A DNA stretch of 64,000 nucleotides, from the NCBI GenBank assembly GCA_022609375.1, contig JAGKQE010000040.1, positions 62,001 to 126,000 of the forward strand, written 5' to 3'. Positions within the stretch are counted from its first letter, which is position 1; each line of letters starts with the position of its first letter. A program made the position numbers and the translations under genes. Below, in pieces: positions 12,255 through 22,584 of this stretch. A model generated the notes under the pieces. That model did no database searches, was not told where the DNA came from, and worked only from the letters and a program-made list of their open reading frames with translations. Source of the DNA: Xenosphaeropsis pyriputrescens. Its lineage: Eukaryota > Ascomycota > Leotiomycetes > Phacidiales > Phacidiaceae.

Positions 12255-14792
12255 TTTGGGTGGATTCGGGGCTGTCATGTCCATAGGCCGCTTGCTTGAG
12301 CGGGATGCTCATTGAGGCTTGTGGTATTTAGAGTTCATTTGAGTATGGCGAATCGCGTGTCGGGGCATTGAGGGCGTTGCATTGATAAAAGGGCGTTTTG
12401 CTAGGGGCTTTTATAAGGTCAATGCTATTTGCTTTCATTGATTGGATATGTGCTCCTGCATTGTGCTCTAATCGGTTGTGATGCTACTCTACTCTACTCC
12501 CTAAGCTCGTAGGTATGGTAAGTATGGTAAGTGAAACATCAAGAGCTACTCAATATTGTCCAACACCTTCTAGACGCCTCACAATACGTCGTTCCTATAT
12601 AAACCCTTCCTCCCGCATCTCCTCCCCCCTCCATGCTCTTCAGTCAGGTCATTCCCTCAGTGATGTATGTAGTCCAGGCACACTACAGTCAGCCGGTTGC
12701 AGTCAGCACCGCTGCGTCTTCATCGTTGTTCACATCCTCGTCACCATTCATCCCCTCCACCGACAAGATCATGACACCACACTCCCCCTCACAGCACGCA
12801 GAGGTGCCTAGCGTTCTAGTAATGTCCTTGATGCCTTACTCGTGTCTTGTCTATATATACAGCTCGTCCGCCCGTGTTCTCTTCCTTCTCCAGGCCCTTA
12901 GTAGTCATGTCATTCCCACTGCTGTGTGGTCTGCATTGTGTACTCGATGGGTTGATCGTGGGTCATCGTGCTTTCATCGTTATTTATGTTCTTGTCATCG
13001 TTATTCCATTTCATCGTCAAGAGAATATTCGTGCTTTTAGAGGATGTAGTTGCCTGGCGTATGCTGGTGTCTTTGATGCCTTACTTGTGTCTATATATGC
13101 AGCTTGTCTGTCGGTGTTTTCTTCCTTCTCTAGGCTCTTGGTAGTCATGTTGTTTCCACTGTTGTGTGGTCTGGGTTGTATAGTCGATAGGTTGATCGTG
13201 CTTTCATAGTGGCCTTCATCGCGCTTTCATAGTGGCCTTCATCCTGCTATTGTGCTCTTTATTGCCATTTATGTTCCTATTATCATCAGTCCTCTTTATT
13301 GTCGACAGAATATTTATATTTGTGGAGGATGTAGGTGCCTAGCATTTGGTGATATCCTTGATACCTTACTTGCGTTTATATATGCACAGCTTGTTTGTTA
13401 GTGTTTTCTTCTCTAACATGATAGTTATGTCATTCCCATTGTGGGGTCTAGGTTGTGTGGTCGTTGAGTTGATCGTGGGTGATCGTGTTTTTGTTGTGAT
13501 TTGATTGTGCCTTCATTGTTATTTATATTCTTGTTATCGTTATTTATGTTCTTGTCAAGAGCACAGTATTTGCATATATAGGGTATATAGATTTGCCTGA
13601 CATTTTGTGCAGTTCTTGATACCTTACTTGTGTATATATATAGCTTGTCTACCTATATGCTCTTTCTTCTCTAGGCTAATAGTTATGTTATTCCTATTAT
13701 ATAGCCTAGGTTGTGCAATTAATAGGTTGTAGGGTAGTAACTATACTTTTATTGTGCCTTTATTGTTGTTTATATTCTTGTCAATGTTTGTTCCTTTTAT
13801 TGTGAAGAGATTATTGTATAGCATTCTCGATTATACTTTTATTATGCTTTAATTGTGCCCTTTATTATTATTTGTGTTCTTGTCGCTATTTGTTCCTTTC
13901 AAATGATTATTGTATAGTATCTCTAGATAAACAAACCTTCTTAACTATATTTTTGTCTTTCTCTAAGATGTCAAGTGATGTCTACCGTGGGAACATGTGT
14001 CTACAGCTTCGAGGCACCCAACGTTATTATCGCCAATCACCCCCTTATCATTATCATCATTATCATCAGTCACCCCCTCACTGTAATCATCATCGTCATC
14101 CTCCTCAGTCAAAACAAAAACCGCCATAACCTCGCTTACCAAAAAAAGCTCACTACCGAATATCACAGAGTATATAACATCGCTCCCACCAGCGTCTCAT
14201 TCCTTCTCCAAAATGTGTTGTTCGTCTCACTGGATCAGTGACAGTGTGGGCACGATGCGAATTAATGGCCGTCAGTGTAACCAACAACGTCGTCATCCAA
14301 GCCCATCGTCATCCAAGCTCTTGTCATCAGATATCTCGATCGTCAAGCATCAACAACTTAAGCTCGAAATATATTCAAGTTGACAAACAAATGTGATTCC
14401 TTTCCGTGACTGATTTCCTGTCTAGACTTTGGGTCTGTTTCTCTTTAATTCCGTGGGTTTGCGGAGATGAAAGAAGACCCGTTGGAATTATTTCTTCAAA
14501 TGATGCATTTATTTTCTGGAAGTATCTACTGTGCTGCTGAACACTCTACATTACAACGGCCAATAATCAGGTCTACCTAAAATGCCATTTTATTTGTTAC
14601 GTCTCAAAAAATCATAAAAGTCACATAAAGGCACATATCAAATATTGATCCAAGTTATATGCAATCTATTCTTTTCTCATTACAACATATCTCATAATAC
14701 TGGTATTCCCTGCCCAACCCAACGCCTAGCCCCCAGCTTTCCAAAACAGAAAGCGCTTAAATGTTCCATCACCTCCTTTGAAGACATGCCAT
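12255..14792. other. Intergenic region between convergent CSN1 and HSP104, with a decayed repeat array
   Basis: The two flanking genes converge, so both 3' UTRs lie here. The centre (about 12633-13930) is a degenerate tandem array described separately. From about 14000 to 14150 there is CAT/TCA-rich simple sequence. Open frames here overlap the repeats and are not convincing genes. Confidence 0.65.
12633..13930. repeat. Degenerate tandem repeat array, unit about 250-285 bp, about five copies
   Basis: Successive copies align by eye. A GCCTRRCR anchor recurs at 12806, 13052, 13337 and 13595 (spacing 246, 285 and 258 bp), each followed by a TTGATRCCTTACTYG block, a TATATATR-CAGCTYG block, a TTCTTCCTTCTCYAGG-like block, an ATGTYATTCCYACTG-like block and a GGTTGATCGTG block. 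A more GC-rich earlier copy lies at about 12633-12805 and a truncated AT-rich tail runs past 13850. Most differences between copies are C-to-T or G-to-A, and the copies become more AT-rich from left to right. No intact frame is shared, so I read this as decayed non-coding repeat DNA. Confidence 0.75.
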
Positions 14793-17579
14793 CTACTCAT
14801 AAAGATCCATATCATCCTCCCCCAACACCTCGTCAATATCATCAACGGCCATCTCCTCCTCCGAGCTCTGGTCGCTCTCATCGCCATGGTTGGGTAGCAC
14901 ATCAAGTCTGCCATCAACCATGACGACTCTAGCCTTCTCGCCATCCTTGACACTTCCACGGAGCATAAGGACCGCCAATCTGTTGAGCACTTCCTTCTCG
15001 ATAAGTCTCGCTAATGGACGAGCACCATAGGCCGGACTGTATCCCGCAGAGCCGAGGTAGTCCTTGACCGCAGGCGAACAGTCGATGAAGACGTTGCGGC
15101 CGTTTGTGATGAGCCGCTTCTGGATCTCGTCCAAGCGGACATCGACGATCTTCCTGATCTCCATCTTGGTGAGACGGTTGAAGATGACGATGGAAGAGAT
15201 ACGGTTGAGGAACTCAGGCAGGAAGTAGTTGCGGAGGGCGGTATGTACCATCTCCTTGGTGGTGGGGTCGATCTTGCCATCTGGGGCGTTCTGGCGTGCG
15301 AGGTACTCGGCGCCGAGATTGGAGGTCATGACGACGATACAGTTGCTTGCATCGACAATGCGTCCTTGGCCATCGGTGATTCGGCCATCATCCATAAGCT
15401 GCAGAAGGACGGTAAGGACTTCCTTGGCAGCCTTCTCGACCTCGTCGAAGAGGAGGATGGAGAATGGGCGGCGGCGGAGGGATTCGGTGAGTTGTCCGCC
15501 TGCATCGTGACCGACATATCCTGGTGGTGCACCAATCATGCGAGACAAGGAGTGGCGTTCTTGGTATTCAGACATATCAAATCTGATCATGGCCTTTGGA
15601 TCGTCGAACAGGAATTCAGCAAGTGCTTTGGTGAGCAAAGTCTTACCGGTACCTGAAGGACCACAGAACAAGAAACTTGGCGGCTGATTTGGATTGGAAA
15701 GACCAGACCTCTGAAGTCTAATGGCATTGGAGACAGAGCTGACAGCTTCCTTCTGGCCAACGACGATTTTACCCAGAACCTTCTCCATATGCAAGAGCTT
15801 GTCCTTCTCCGAAGTCTTTAATCTCGTGACCGGAATACCAGTCCAGCGGGCGACAATTTCGTTGATTTGATCTGGGCCAACAACGTCGGTGATCATGGTT
15901 CCACCAGAATCTGGGTTACCATTGGCACTGAGAGCGGCGTCGGCCTTTGCCTTCTCCTTCTCCAATAGCTTGATGTGCTCGAGTTGTTCTGGAATAGCAT
16001 AGTACTGCAAATCAGCAGCCTTGCTGTCGTCTCCCATACGAGTGGCTTCGTCGTACTTGACACGAAGTTGGTCAAGCTTGACCTTGGCCTCTTGGATGTC
16101 CTTGCCACGCTTTCTCTCGCTTTCGTACTTCTCACGCAATGGTCGAAGCTCCTCCTCGACGTTTTCAGCGTCTTGCTTGGCTTGAGCAAGACGGGCAACC
16201 GAGGCATCATCCTTTTCTCGAGAAAGGGCGTGAATCTCAATCTTGAGCTGTCGCAACTTACGCTCAAGCGAATCTAGAATTTCTGGTTGTGACTCGCGAG
16301 CAACCCGGACGGCTGCAGCAGCCTCATCAATGAGATCGACAGCAGAATCTGGAAGTCTTCTTTGGGTCAGGTAGCGCGCAGCCAAGGTAGCAGATGCCAC
16401 AATTGCAGCATCAGCAATGTTGACACCGTGGTGGACTTCGTAACGCTCCTTGAGACCACGAAGAATAGAGATGGTTTCTGGGATGCTGGGCTCCTTGACC
16501 ATGACTTGCTGAAATCTTCGTTCGAAAGCCGCATCTTTCTCGATGTACTTTCGGTATTCGGCCAAGGTGGTAGCACCGATGCAGTGAAGCTGACCCCTTG
16601 CCAACATAGGCTTGAGCAGGTTGGCAGCATCCATACCACCATCGCCACTGGAACCAGCACCCATAAGCAGATGCATCTCATCGACGAAGAGAACAATCAT
16701 CTCCTTTGATTCCTCGATCTCCTTCAAAACGCCCTTCATTCTCTCCTCGAACTCTCCACGGTACTTACTACCGGCGACCAAAGAACCAACGTCAAGGGAC
16801 AAGAGCTTGCAAGCAGCAAGGTTATCTGGAACATCAGCATTGACAATTCGTTGAGCCAGACCCTCCACAACAGTGGTCTTTCCTACACCAGGCTCTCCAA
16901 TCAAAACCGGGTTGTTCTTCGTTCGTCTCGACAAAATTCTAATCGTTCTTCTAATCTCCTCTTCTCTACCAATGACCGGATCAATCTTTCCTTCTCTGGC
17001 CATGGCAGTCATATCAATCGTAAACTTCTTCAAGTTCTCATTCTCCTCCTCAGCATCAGCAGTCTTGGAGTCGACTCGCTTGGTTCCGCGGATCTGCTGC
17101 ACGGCATCCTGCAACAGCTTCGAATTCGGAATGTTTGAGTCTGCCAAGCATCGTTGGACAGAGGAATCTTGAGCCAATGCCGTGATCAGATGGTCCACGG
17201 CAATATAACTATCCTTCTGCGTCTTCTGCATCTCATTTGCAGATCTCAGGACCTTTGAGAACTGAGGCGACATAGAAATCTGCTCTGGCGGAGGATCCTG
17301 ACTCGGTAATCTGACGAGCGCCTTCTTGAGCGCACGATCAAATAGTTGCGGGTCGCCATGAGCTCTCTCGACGACTTGGCGGAAAAGTGAGGATGAGGCG
17401 GCGCCGTGGGAGGCATTGACGGTTTGTTGCTGGTCCTTGGACTCATCCGCTGGTGGATCGAGTAATGAGACTGCGAGATGAATGGGAAGAAGTTGAGAGT
17501 GCGCATATTGTTCTGCGAGGGCCATGGCATCCTCGAGGGACTTCTTGCCCTTATCGGTGAATTGCATATTTGCAGCCAT
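14793..17579 (-). CDS. hsp104: Heat-shock disaggregase Hsp104 (ClpB family)
   Basis: A hexameric AAA+ chaperone of the cytosol and nucleus that threads aggregated proteins through its pore together with Hsp70/Hsp40. It is one uninterrupted exon of 928 residues, close to the usual length. The order is: N-terminal Clp repeat domain (about 1-160); first ATPase domain with Walker A GEPGVGKT at 228-235, a VDEMHLL Walker B and a KYRGEFEERM pore loop; a coiled-coil M domain (about 415-540); and a second ATPase domain with GPSGTGKT and LLFDEVEKA. The tail is acidic and ends DDMDLYE, unlike bacterial ClpB and in line with TPR-cochaperone-binding tails of fungal Hsp104. The absence of a mitochondrial presequence argues against Hsp78. 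The start ATG opens the conserved N domain directly. Phased GAA motifs upstream fit control by heat-shock factor. Confidence 0.97.
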   Translation of the reverse strand: MAANMQFTDKGKKSLEDAMALAEQYAHSQLLPIHLAVSLLDPPADESKDQQQTVNASHGAASSSLFRQVVERAHGDPQLFDRALKKALVRLPSQDPPPEQISMSPQFSKVLRSANEMQKTQKDSYIAVDHLITALAQDSSVQRCLADSNIPNSKLLQDAVQQIRGTKRVDSKTADAEEENENLKKFTIDMTAMAREGKIDPVIGREEEIRRTIRILSRRTKNNPVLIGEPGVGKTTVVEGLAQRIVNADVPDNLAACKLLSLDVGSLVAGSKYRGEFEERMKGVLKEIEESKEMIVLFVDEMHLLMGAGSSGDGGMDAANLLKPMLARGQLHCIGATTLAEYRKYIEKDAAFERRFQQVMVKEPSIPETISILRGLKERYEVHHGVNIADAAIVASATLAARYLTQRRLPDSAVDLIDEAAAAVRVARESQPEILDSLERKLRQLKIEIHALSREKDDASVARLAQAKQDAENVEEELRPLREKYESERKRGKDIQEAKVKLDQLRVKYDEATRMGDDSKAADLQYYAIPEQLEHIKLLEKEKAKADAALSANGNPDSGGTMITDVVGPDQINEIVARWTGIPVTRLKTSEKDKLLHMEKVLGKIVVGQKEAVSSVSNAIRLQRSGLSNPNQPPSFLFCGPSGTGKTLLTKALAEFLFDDPKAMIRFDMSEYQERHSLSRMIGAPPGYVGHDAGGQLTESLRRRPFSILLFDEVEKAAKEVLTVLLQLMDDGRITDGQGRIVDASNCIVVMTSNLGAEYLARQNAPDGKIDPTTKEMVHTALRNYFLPEFLNRISSIVIFNRLTKMEIRKIVDVRLDEIQKRLITNGRNVFIDCSPAVKDYLGSAGYSPAYGARPLARLIEKEVLNRLAVLMLRGSVKDGEKARVVMVDGRLDVLPNHGDESDQSSEEEMAVDDIDEVLGEDDMDLYE

Positions 17580-18151
17580 GTTTGCGGCTGGTTATGGGGA
17601 AAAAATATGAACTGGATTTGGTTTATCGTAAATCGTAATCGTTAATCGTTGCTGCAAGTATGATGTAGGTGCTCAAAGCACGAGGCTGAAGCGACTGTTT
17701 GCCAAATAACTTTTTGGATGTCTTTCGAGTAATTTGAGATTTTGTGTCGGATGAATAACTTTTTGTTTCAACTGACAGGTCGAGGCAATATATACTCGAC
17801 GATATGGAGTTTCTGGTGGAGTCACGTCGAATCTGGTGATTTCTGGTAGCTGCTGGTAGGTCAAGTCCTGCTTCGAGAACAAGGCGGAAGCTACTGGGAT
17901 GACGGAGAACCAACTGGAACCGCGGGAACCTCGCTGTGCTGGCACCAGATAGCGTTGACACCTGAGGTTGCACTGGCACTTATGCTATCACGTGACGCTA
18001 TATAAACTCGTTAGTTAATGCCTGAAGAGAACCTCGATCCCTAAGGCCATAACCCAGGCCACAACACTCTACATACGGCAAACGCCGCCGACTTTCTCGA
18101 GATCATGAAATCGCATTGGCGCGCCTCAACCACAGGATCAAAAGCAACACA
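17580..18151. promoter_or_regulatory. Divergent promoter between HSP104 and mL67, with a stepped heat-shock element
   Basis: This 572 bp interval serves the minus-strand HSP104 and plus-strand mL67 genes. GAA triplets occur at 17877, 17887, 17907 and 17917, exactly 10 bp or multiples apart, with TTC at 17872 forming an inverted pair with the first. That is the spacing of step-type heat-shock elements. Another GAA at 17926 is one base out of phase. A CACGTGA palindrome at about 17990 and a TATATAA at about 18000 lie roughly 150 bp upstream of the mL67 start and would suit that gene. A TATA-like stretch near 17790 could serve HSP104. Binding is inferred from sequence only. Confidence 0.55.
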
Positions 18152-19028
18152 ATGAGCGCCGCCACGACTGCCACGACTGCCACGACCTTCGTGAAACGCG
18201 CTCTGCGCAAGGGTCCCAAGAGCCACAAGCCGCCGCCACAGAAGAAGGTCACCTACGTGCCACCGCAACCGGGTCCAGAGCACGGCCGGGAGATCTTCAT
18301 CTACAACCACCTGCAAACCAACCAAGTCGTCTACTCACTCACCAAAGTCCTACGAGTAAGGCCACTGTCCCCATCAATGCCTCCCAATGCCATCAATCCC
18401 CTCGATGCCCCCTCTCTCTTCTTACCACCCCTCAATGCCTCCTCCCCTACCAATTAGAAGATCACCACCAACTAACAACCTTCAGAACAGCCACTCCCTC
18501 CGCCAACTGCCCTTCAACGGCAAGAAGACGGTCCCATCAGCGCTGCGCAAAGACCTGTGGGCGCCGCTAGCCGCGGTGCGGTTCCCGGACACGGCGCAGA
18601 AGGCCGGGCTCCAGACGTTCCAGAAGCTGCGGGAGTTCCGCAAGCTGCACGAGACGGCGTGGGACGACGAGTTCGCGCGGGTGGAGTACACGTTTGACGA
18701 CAAGGAGCGGCCGGGGGAGAAGAGGACGAAGATGCGCTTCCTCAACAAGAAGGAGCGCGGGCGCAAGCTGTGCGACCAGAAGGCCAACAGCGTGGCGGAT
18801 CTGGCGGCCGCGCTGGGCATCGTGAGGCGCGACGGCTTGGTCGAGGACGAGGTCGTTGTGAGCTGGACGGATATCATCGATGCCGAGTTCGCCGAGTCGT
18901 GGCCGGAGAATGTCAGCCATTGGCATATGGAGAGGGGCGCGCGGCTCAGGAGTCCTCCTGCTGTCGAGCCGGTTGAGATGCTGGCTGAGGCCGAGGAGAC
19001 TGTTCCTAAGGAGCCGGTGGTATTGTAG
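18152..19028 (+). CDS. mhr1: Mitochondrial large ribosomal subunit protein mL67 (Mhr1 family)
   Basis: A fungal-specific mitochondrial ribosomal protein; its yeast homologue Mhr1 also promotes mitochondrial DNA recombination and inheritance. Two exons, 18152-18355 and 18486-19028, give 248 residues and are joined in phase 0. The intron is 130 nt. The family signature is clear: IYNHLQTNQVVYSLTKVLR followed by a leucine- and arginine-rich segment, then a SALRKDLWAPLAAVRFPD block and a C-terminal WTDIIDAEFAESWPENVSHW block. The N-terminus is basic with an Ala/Thr-rich start, consistent with mitochondrial import. ATG 18152 is chosen because the frame further upstream has no ATG. A 16-codon upstream frame (18105-18155) ends in a TGA that overlaps this start codon. 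The gene diverges from HSP104. Confidence 0.87.
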
Positions 19029-19402
19029 GTGGGATATGAAGGAATGTATGATTATTATGCATGGCGCGGGTTTATGTATCATATTGCAGACGGGACTTCA
19101 AATGTAGAGCAAAATTCCATTTGTGTCACTGACCTCTCTACGTTCCTGCAATGCAGTCTCAACCCCTTTCCAGCACCACTGAAATCTCATATACTTGTTG
19201 ACCTAACCGTTTGAATACACCTTGAGACCTATCGATTCTACGGGTAACGACTCGTTTACATGTTGCCTAAAACTACTTGGTTCGACAAGACCACCGCCTC
19301 ATAAACTACAGCAGAACAAAAACTAAACAAAGCAAAGCAAAGCAGGAGCCGAGCCATTTCCCTTTCCCATACCATCATCCGTGTCGTGCAAAGTCATAGC
19401 CA
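19029..19402. other. Intergenic region between convergent mL67 and the sulfotransferase-like gene
   Basis: It contains the two facing 3' UTRs, with short AACAAAG/CAAAG repeats near 19320-19345. I see no gene or structured RNA. Confidence 0.6.
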
Positions 19403-21143
19403 TCAGACCTTGATGGCAAAGCTCTTCAAGTACTCGTAGTCGGGGATATTGGCATCGACAGCCTCCCTGATGATCCTGGCGCCGTCGGCCCCATACTTCT
19501 CTTCCCACTCGGCATTCTCCTCCTCGACGCTCTTCGGCTGTTTCTTCTTGGCGAGACACTGGTCAGCATTTCTTCTGCTCAGATCACCCAAAGGTCTTTG
19601 AAAGAAAGAAAAGAAGAATTTCCCTTTTCTGTCTCGTAGTTCCAATCCCGTTTCTATTCCAGAGCCATTCATAAAAGAAGAGGATGAGAAGAGAAGGATG
19701 AAAGGGCGCACAAGACGAGAAAAGGGGGAACTTACGTGGAGTCTGGGCTTGAGAGAGGTGCTCTCGATGGCATCGTTGTGGAAACCACGCCACTTCTCAA
19801 AGGCGTCCCGGGCCTGCTTGTGGTCGACCTCCGTGTCCCATTCGAGCATGTCGGGCGTGTATTCCAAGGCCACCTCCTTGCAGTACGCCTGGAGGATTTC
19901 GGCGGGCGTGTCGAGGAGATCGTCGGCGTCGACGACCGTGATGCTGACTTCCTCCCCCTGCAGGGATTCCGACTCGGGCTCACCAGCCTTTGTTGGACCA
20001 ACCTGGTTCTGCTGCCTCAAGAAGTCGAAGACGCGGCGCAGCTCATCATAGCCGGCTTCCGAGGGCATGAAGTTGTAGAAACCGGTGATCTCGTCGAGGG
20101 GTGGGATCGTGCAGCGGTAGTAAGAAGGAATGCTGTTCCTTGGATGACGGATGAGGAACGTGAAGTGGAATTTCTTCAAGATCTCGGCGGGTACGACGGT
20201 TGGGTTACCTGGTTCGGCAGCCGTGTCGTAAGGATACGGTGCGTTGTGGGCACCATTGGTGACACCATTGCTGATGCCGTTGGTAGCGCCATTGACGCCG
20301 TTCGTGCCATTGACTCCGTTTGTTCCTACACCTTTCTTGATGGACTTGCCACCTAGAGAGGGTGCAATAGTGGCTTGCTTGCCGTGCGGGGGAACGAGGT
20401 AGTGTGTGATGTCCTTGATGAAGAGACGTTTGCCCTGCTATGGTGAGTTTCCAGACTCATACAAGACCTCTTCCAACTCAGACGATCAAGGTCAAAACAG
20501 GGAAAAAAAAGTTGCTCTGGGCTTGGAACTTTGGGTGTGGTTGGTGTTCCTCGTGTATTCGACTGATTTGCAATCGACAAATGATAATGATTTCGACACC
20601 GTTCAACAGCACAATTCATCTTATGACAGTGTCACCCGCAGCATGCGAAGAGGAAGAAAAAATTGAGAGTTTTGGGAGCAAAAAATGTGGATTCCATAAA
20701 TGATACACAGGTCTCTGATGAGGCACATACAATGCAGCATGGCACATGTATGATCTTCCAGCAAATGGAGAACAACAAAAGGGAAAAAAAAAGTGTACGG
20801 GATATAATCGAACAGTGGGGGGATTCGAACCTCTTTATTCTCTCTCTCTATCCTCTCGAATATAGTCTTGTAGGTGCTGTTGGCAAAGCCACTTTCCTCT
20901 CTAGCCTTCTCGTCGTTCTCGTATCGTGTACTGAGTCTCTCGGGTCCAAAGTAGAATGCGTCGCCGAAGGGCTCATGTACGCAAGCAAGTGTATCACGTC
21001 GTGTCATGAAGACCTTTGAAGCACAATCAGTATATGGAATTTATGCGGACTTGAGATGTGGACAAAAGCCGGTGACTTACACGTTCAAATGCCGTCGAGC
21101 ATGCACGCGGGTGCGTAGCTACAAAGATGGGTTTTCCAGCCAT
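19403..21143 (-). CDS. Sulfotransferase-like P-loop protein
   Basis: Predicted 366 residues in four exons: 21143-21081, 21013-20831, 20434-19736 and 19558-19403, all joined in phase 0. The N-terminus PIFVATHPRACSTAFERVF is the 5'-phosphosulfate-binding-loop type segment of fungal sulfotransferase-like proteins, and FTFLIRHPRNSIPSYYR matches the second nucleotide-binding segment (RxPxxxxxS). Between them is an Asn/Gly repeat (NGVNGTNGVNGATNG-like), probably a flexible insert. The C-terminus is charged and helical. Some relatives are annotated as branched-chain aminotransferase-like, a label I consider unsupported. The second intron is 396 nt, unusually long for this genome, and its GAG|GTTCGA donor is weak, so the exon 2/3 junction is the least certain part. 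Substrate unknown. Confidence 0.72.
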
Positions 21144-21269
21144 CTTGCTTCGTTCTTTGGAAGACGATCTATATTTCAAGCAAAGTCTTTCATGAATCAA
21201 CTGTATTTTCAAGTCGAATGAAGTGGTGTTTTGTAGCGGGTAACCAGATGTGCCTATGCTCGAGAGATT

Positions 21270-21270
<1 letters not shown>

Positions 21271-21303
<33 letters not shown>

Positions 21304-21312
21304 CAGTAGTAG
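21271..21312. repeat. TAG trinucleotide microsatellite
   Basis: About 14 TAG units with one CAG interruption, located roughly 130-170 bp upstream of the sulfotransferase-like start codon, so possibly in its promoter or leader. Confidence 0.9.
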
Positions 21313-22550
21313 TTGCAACAATGGTTCTTTTTTGGAAGGAAGGTTTGGGGAACGAAGTAAGATATATACTTATTTTGAGGATCCACTGGACTGTTGAACT
21401 GTTGGACAAGTACGCAACGAGTTAAGTGGCACTATGGGCCAGCAAGGTTTGGAAGTAGAGAGTCGTATCCTTCCTAGTGGGAGAAATGAGTTGAGGTATT
21501 GGGGCACAAGAGGCACAAGAGGCACAGATTTGATTTTGAAGGTTGTTAATAGGACCAGGCTTGGTACCTGGTAGCGCACCACTCTTTTACATAGCATTTA
21601 CTCTATGTTTACTATGTACGGCATATGATGTACGGGAGTAGCTGGGTGGGTAGCTTCAAGGGCTAAGGCAAGGGATGAGGTATAAGGTGTAAGATGACAA
21701 TCAAGAATGCCATGCTCAAATGTTCCGGGAGAATATCATCAATGCCTGTCTTGTAGAAAAGAAGGTTAAAGGTTGAAGGTTGAAGCTTCAAGTACTACGT
21801 AGGTAGGTAGGTATTGTTGATGTATTGGTATCAACAGTTTCAGCCATCATCAGATCATCTGCAGAAGATAATAGAACACAAATGTCCATATCGACATGGA
21901 TATATGTATGTATGTATGCACTTATCTGTGTATATATCTGTGTATATATGTGTATATATGTGTATATATAGAAAGCCATCAATAGCCATAGATAACCATA
22001 CATGCATATGCAAGGCGAAGTTGATGCCGACATGCCACCTCTAATAATCCTGACCCTGACTCGGACTCTCACTCTCACTCTCACTCTCACACTCTCTCTC
22101 TCTTGCTCTTGCTCTTGCTCTTGCTTTCACTTCCACTTTACCCCACCATGCCCACCCTCAAGTGATTTTTTGCTTGTTTGTTTGTTTATTCCCTGTTCTT
22201 CTGCATGTCCACAGTTGACTTCAATAAAAGACATGCGGAGTTGAGGTTGCATACAAGTCAAGTATACAGAGCATGGACAGATCTGTCTTGTGCACGGTTA
22301 TAATCGGTAAATGTTGGACTAGGTACTTGTACTTGTACTTGTAATTAGTACAGGAAATCTCTTCAACAGAATCTGCTGTCTGTTTCTGCATGCTCTATGT
22401 AGTACGTAGTATGTATATATAGTACGTAGTACGTATGAACTTATCTCATGGACCGTTGACTTGACTTGGCTTGACTTGACTTGATGACTTGATGCTTGAA
22501 GAAAAACGACGTCAGTAGGCATGGTGTATGTGACTAGGTCTGTTGATAGT

Positions 22551-22584
22551 CATGTTCATGTTCATGTTCATGTTCATGCTCATC
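22551..22584. repeat. CATGTT hexanucleotide microsatellite
   Basis: Five near-perfect CATGTT/CATGCT units in non-coding DNA. Confidence 0.88.

Noticed and set aside
12633..13209. Two overlapping frames of 120-135 codons
   Set aside because: They lie in the decayed tandem array and are not preserved from copy to copy.
20820..20834. Perfect tRNA B-box-like sequence on the minus strand
   Set aside because: The flanking bases do not form a T stem (two mismatches in five), there is no acceptor stem or A box at the right distance, and it lies at an exon boundary of the sulfotransferase-like gene.
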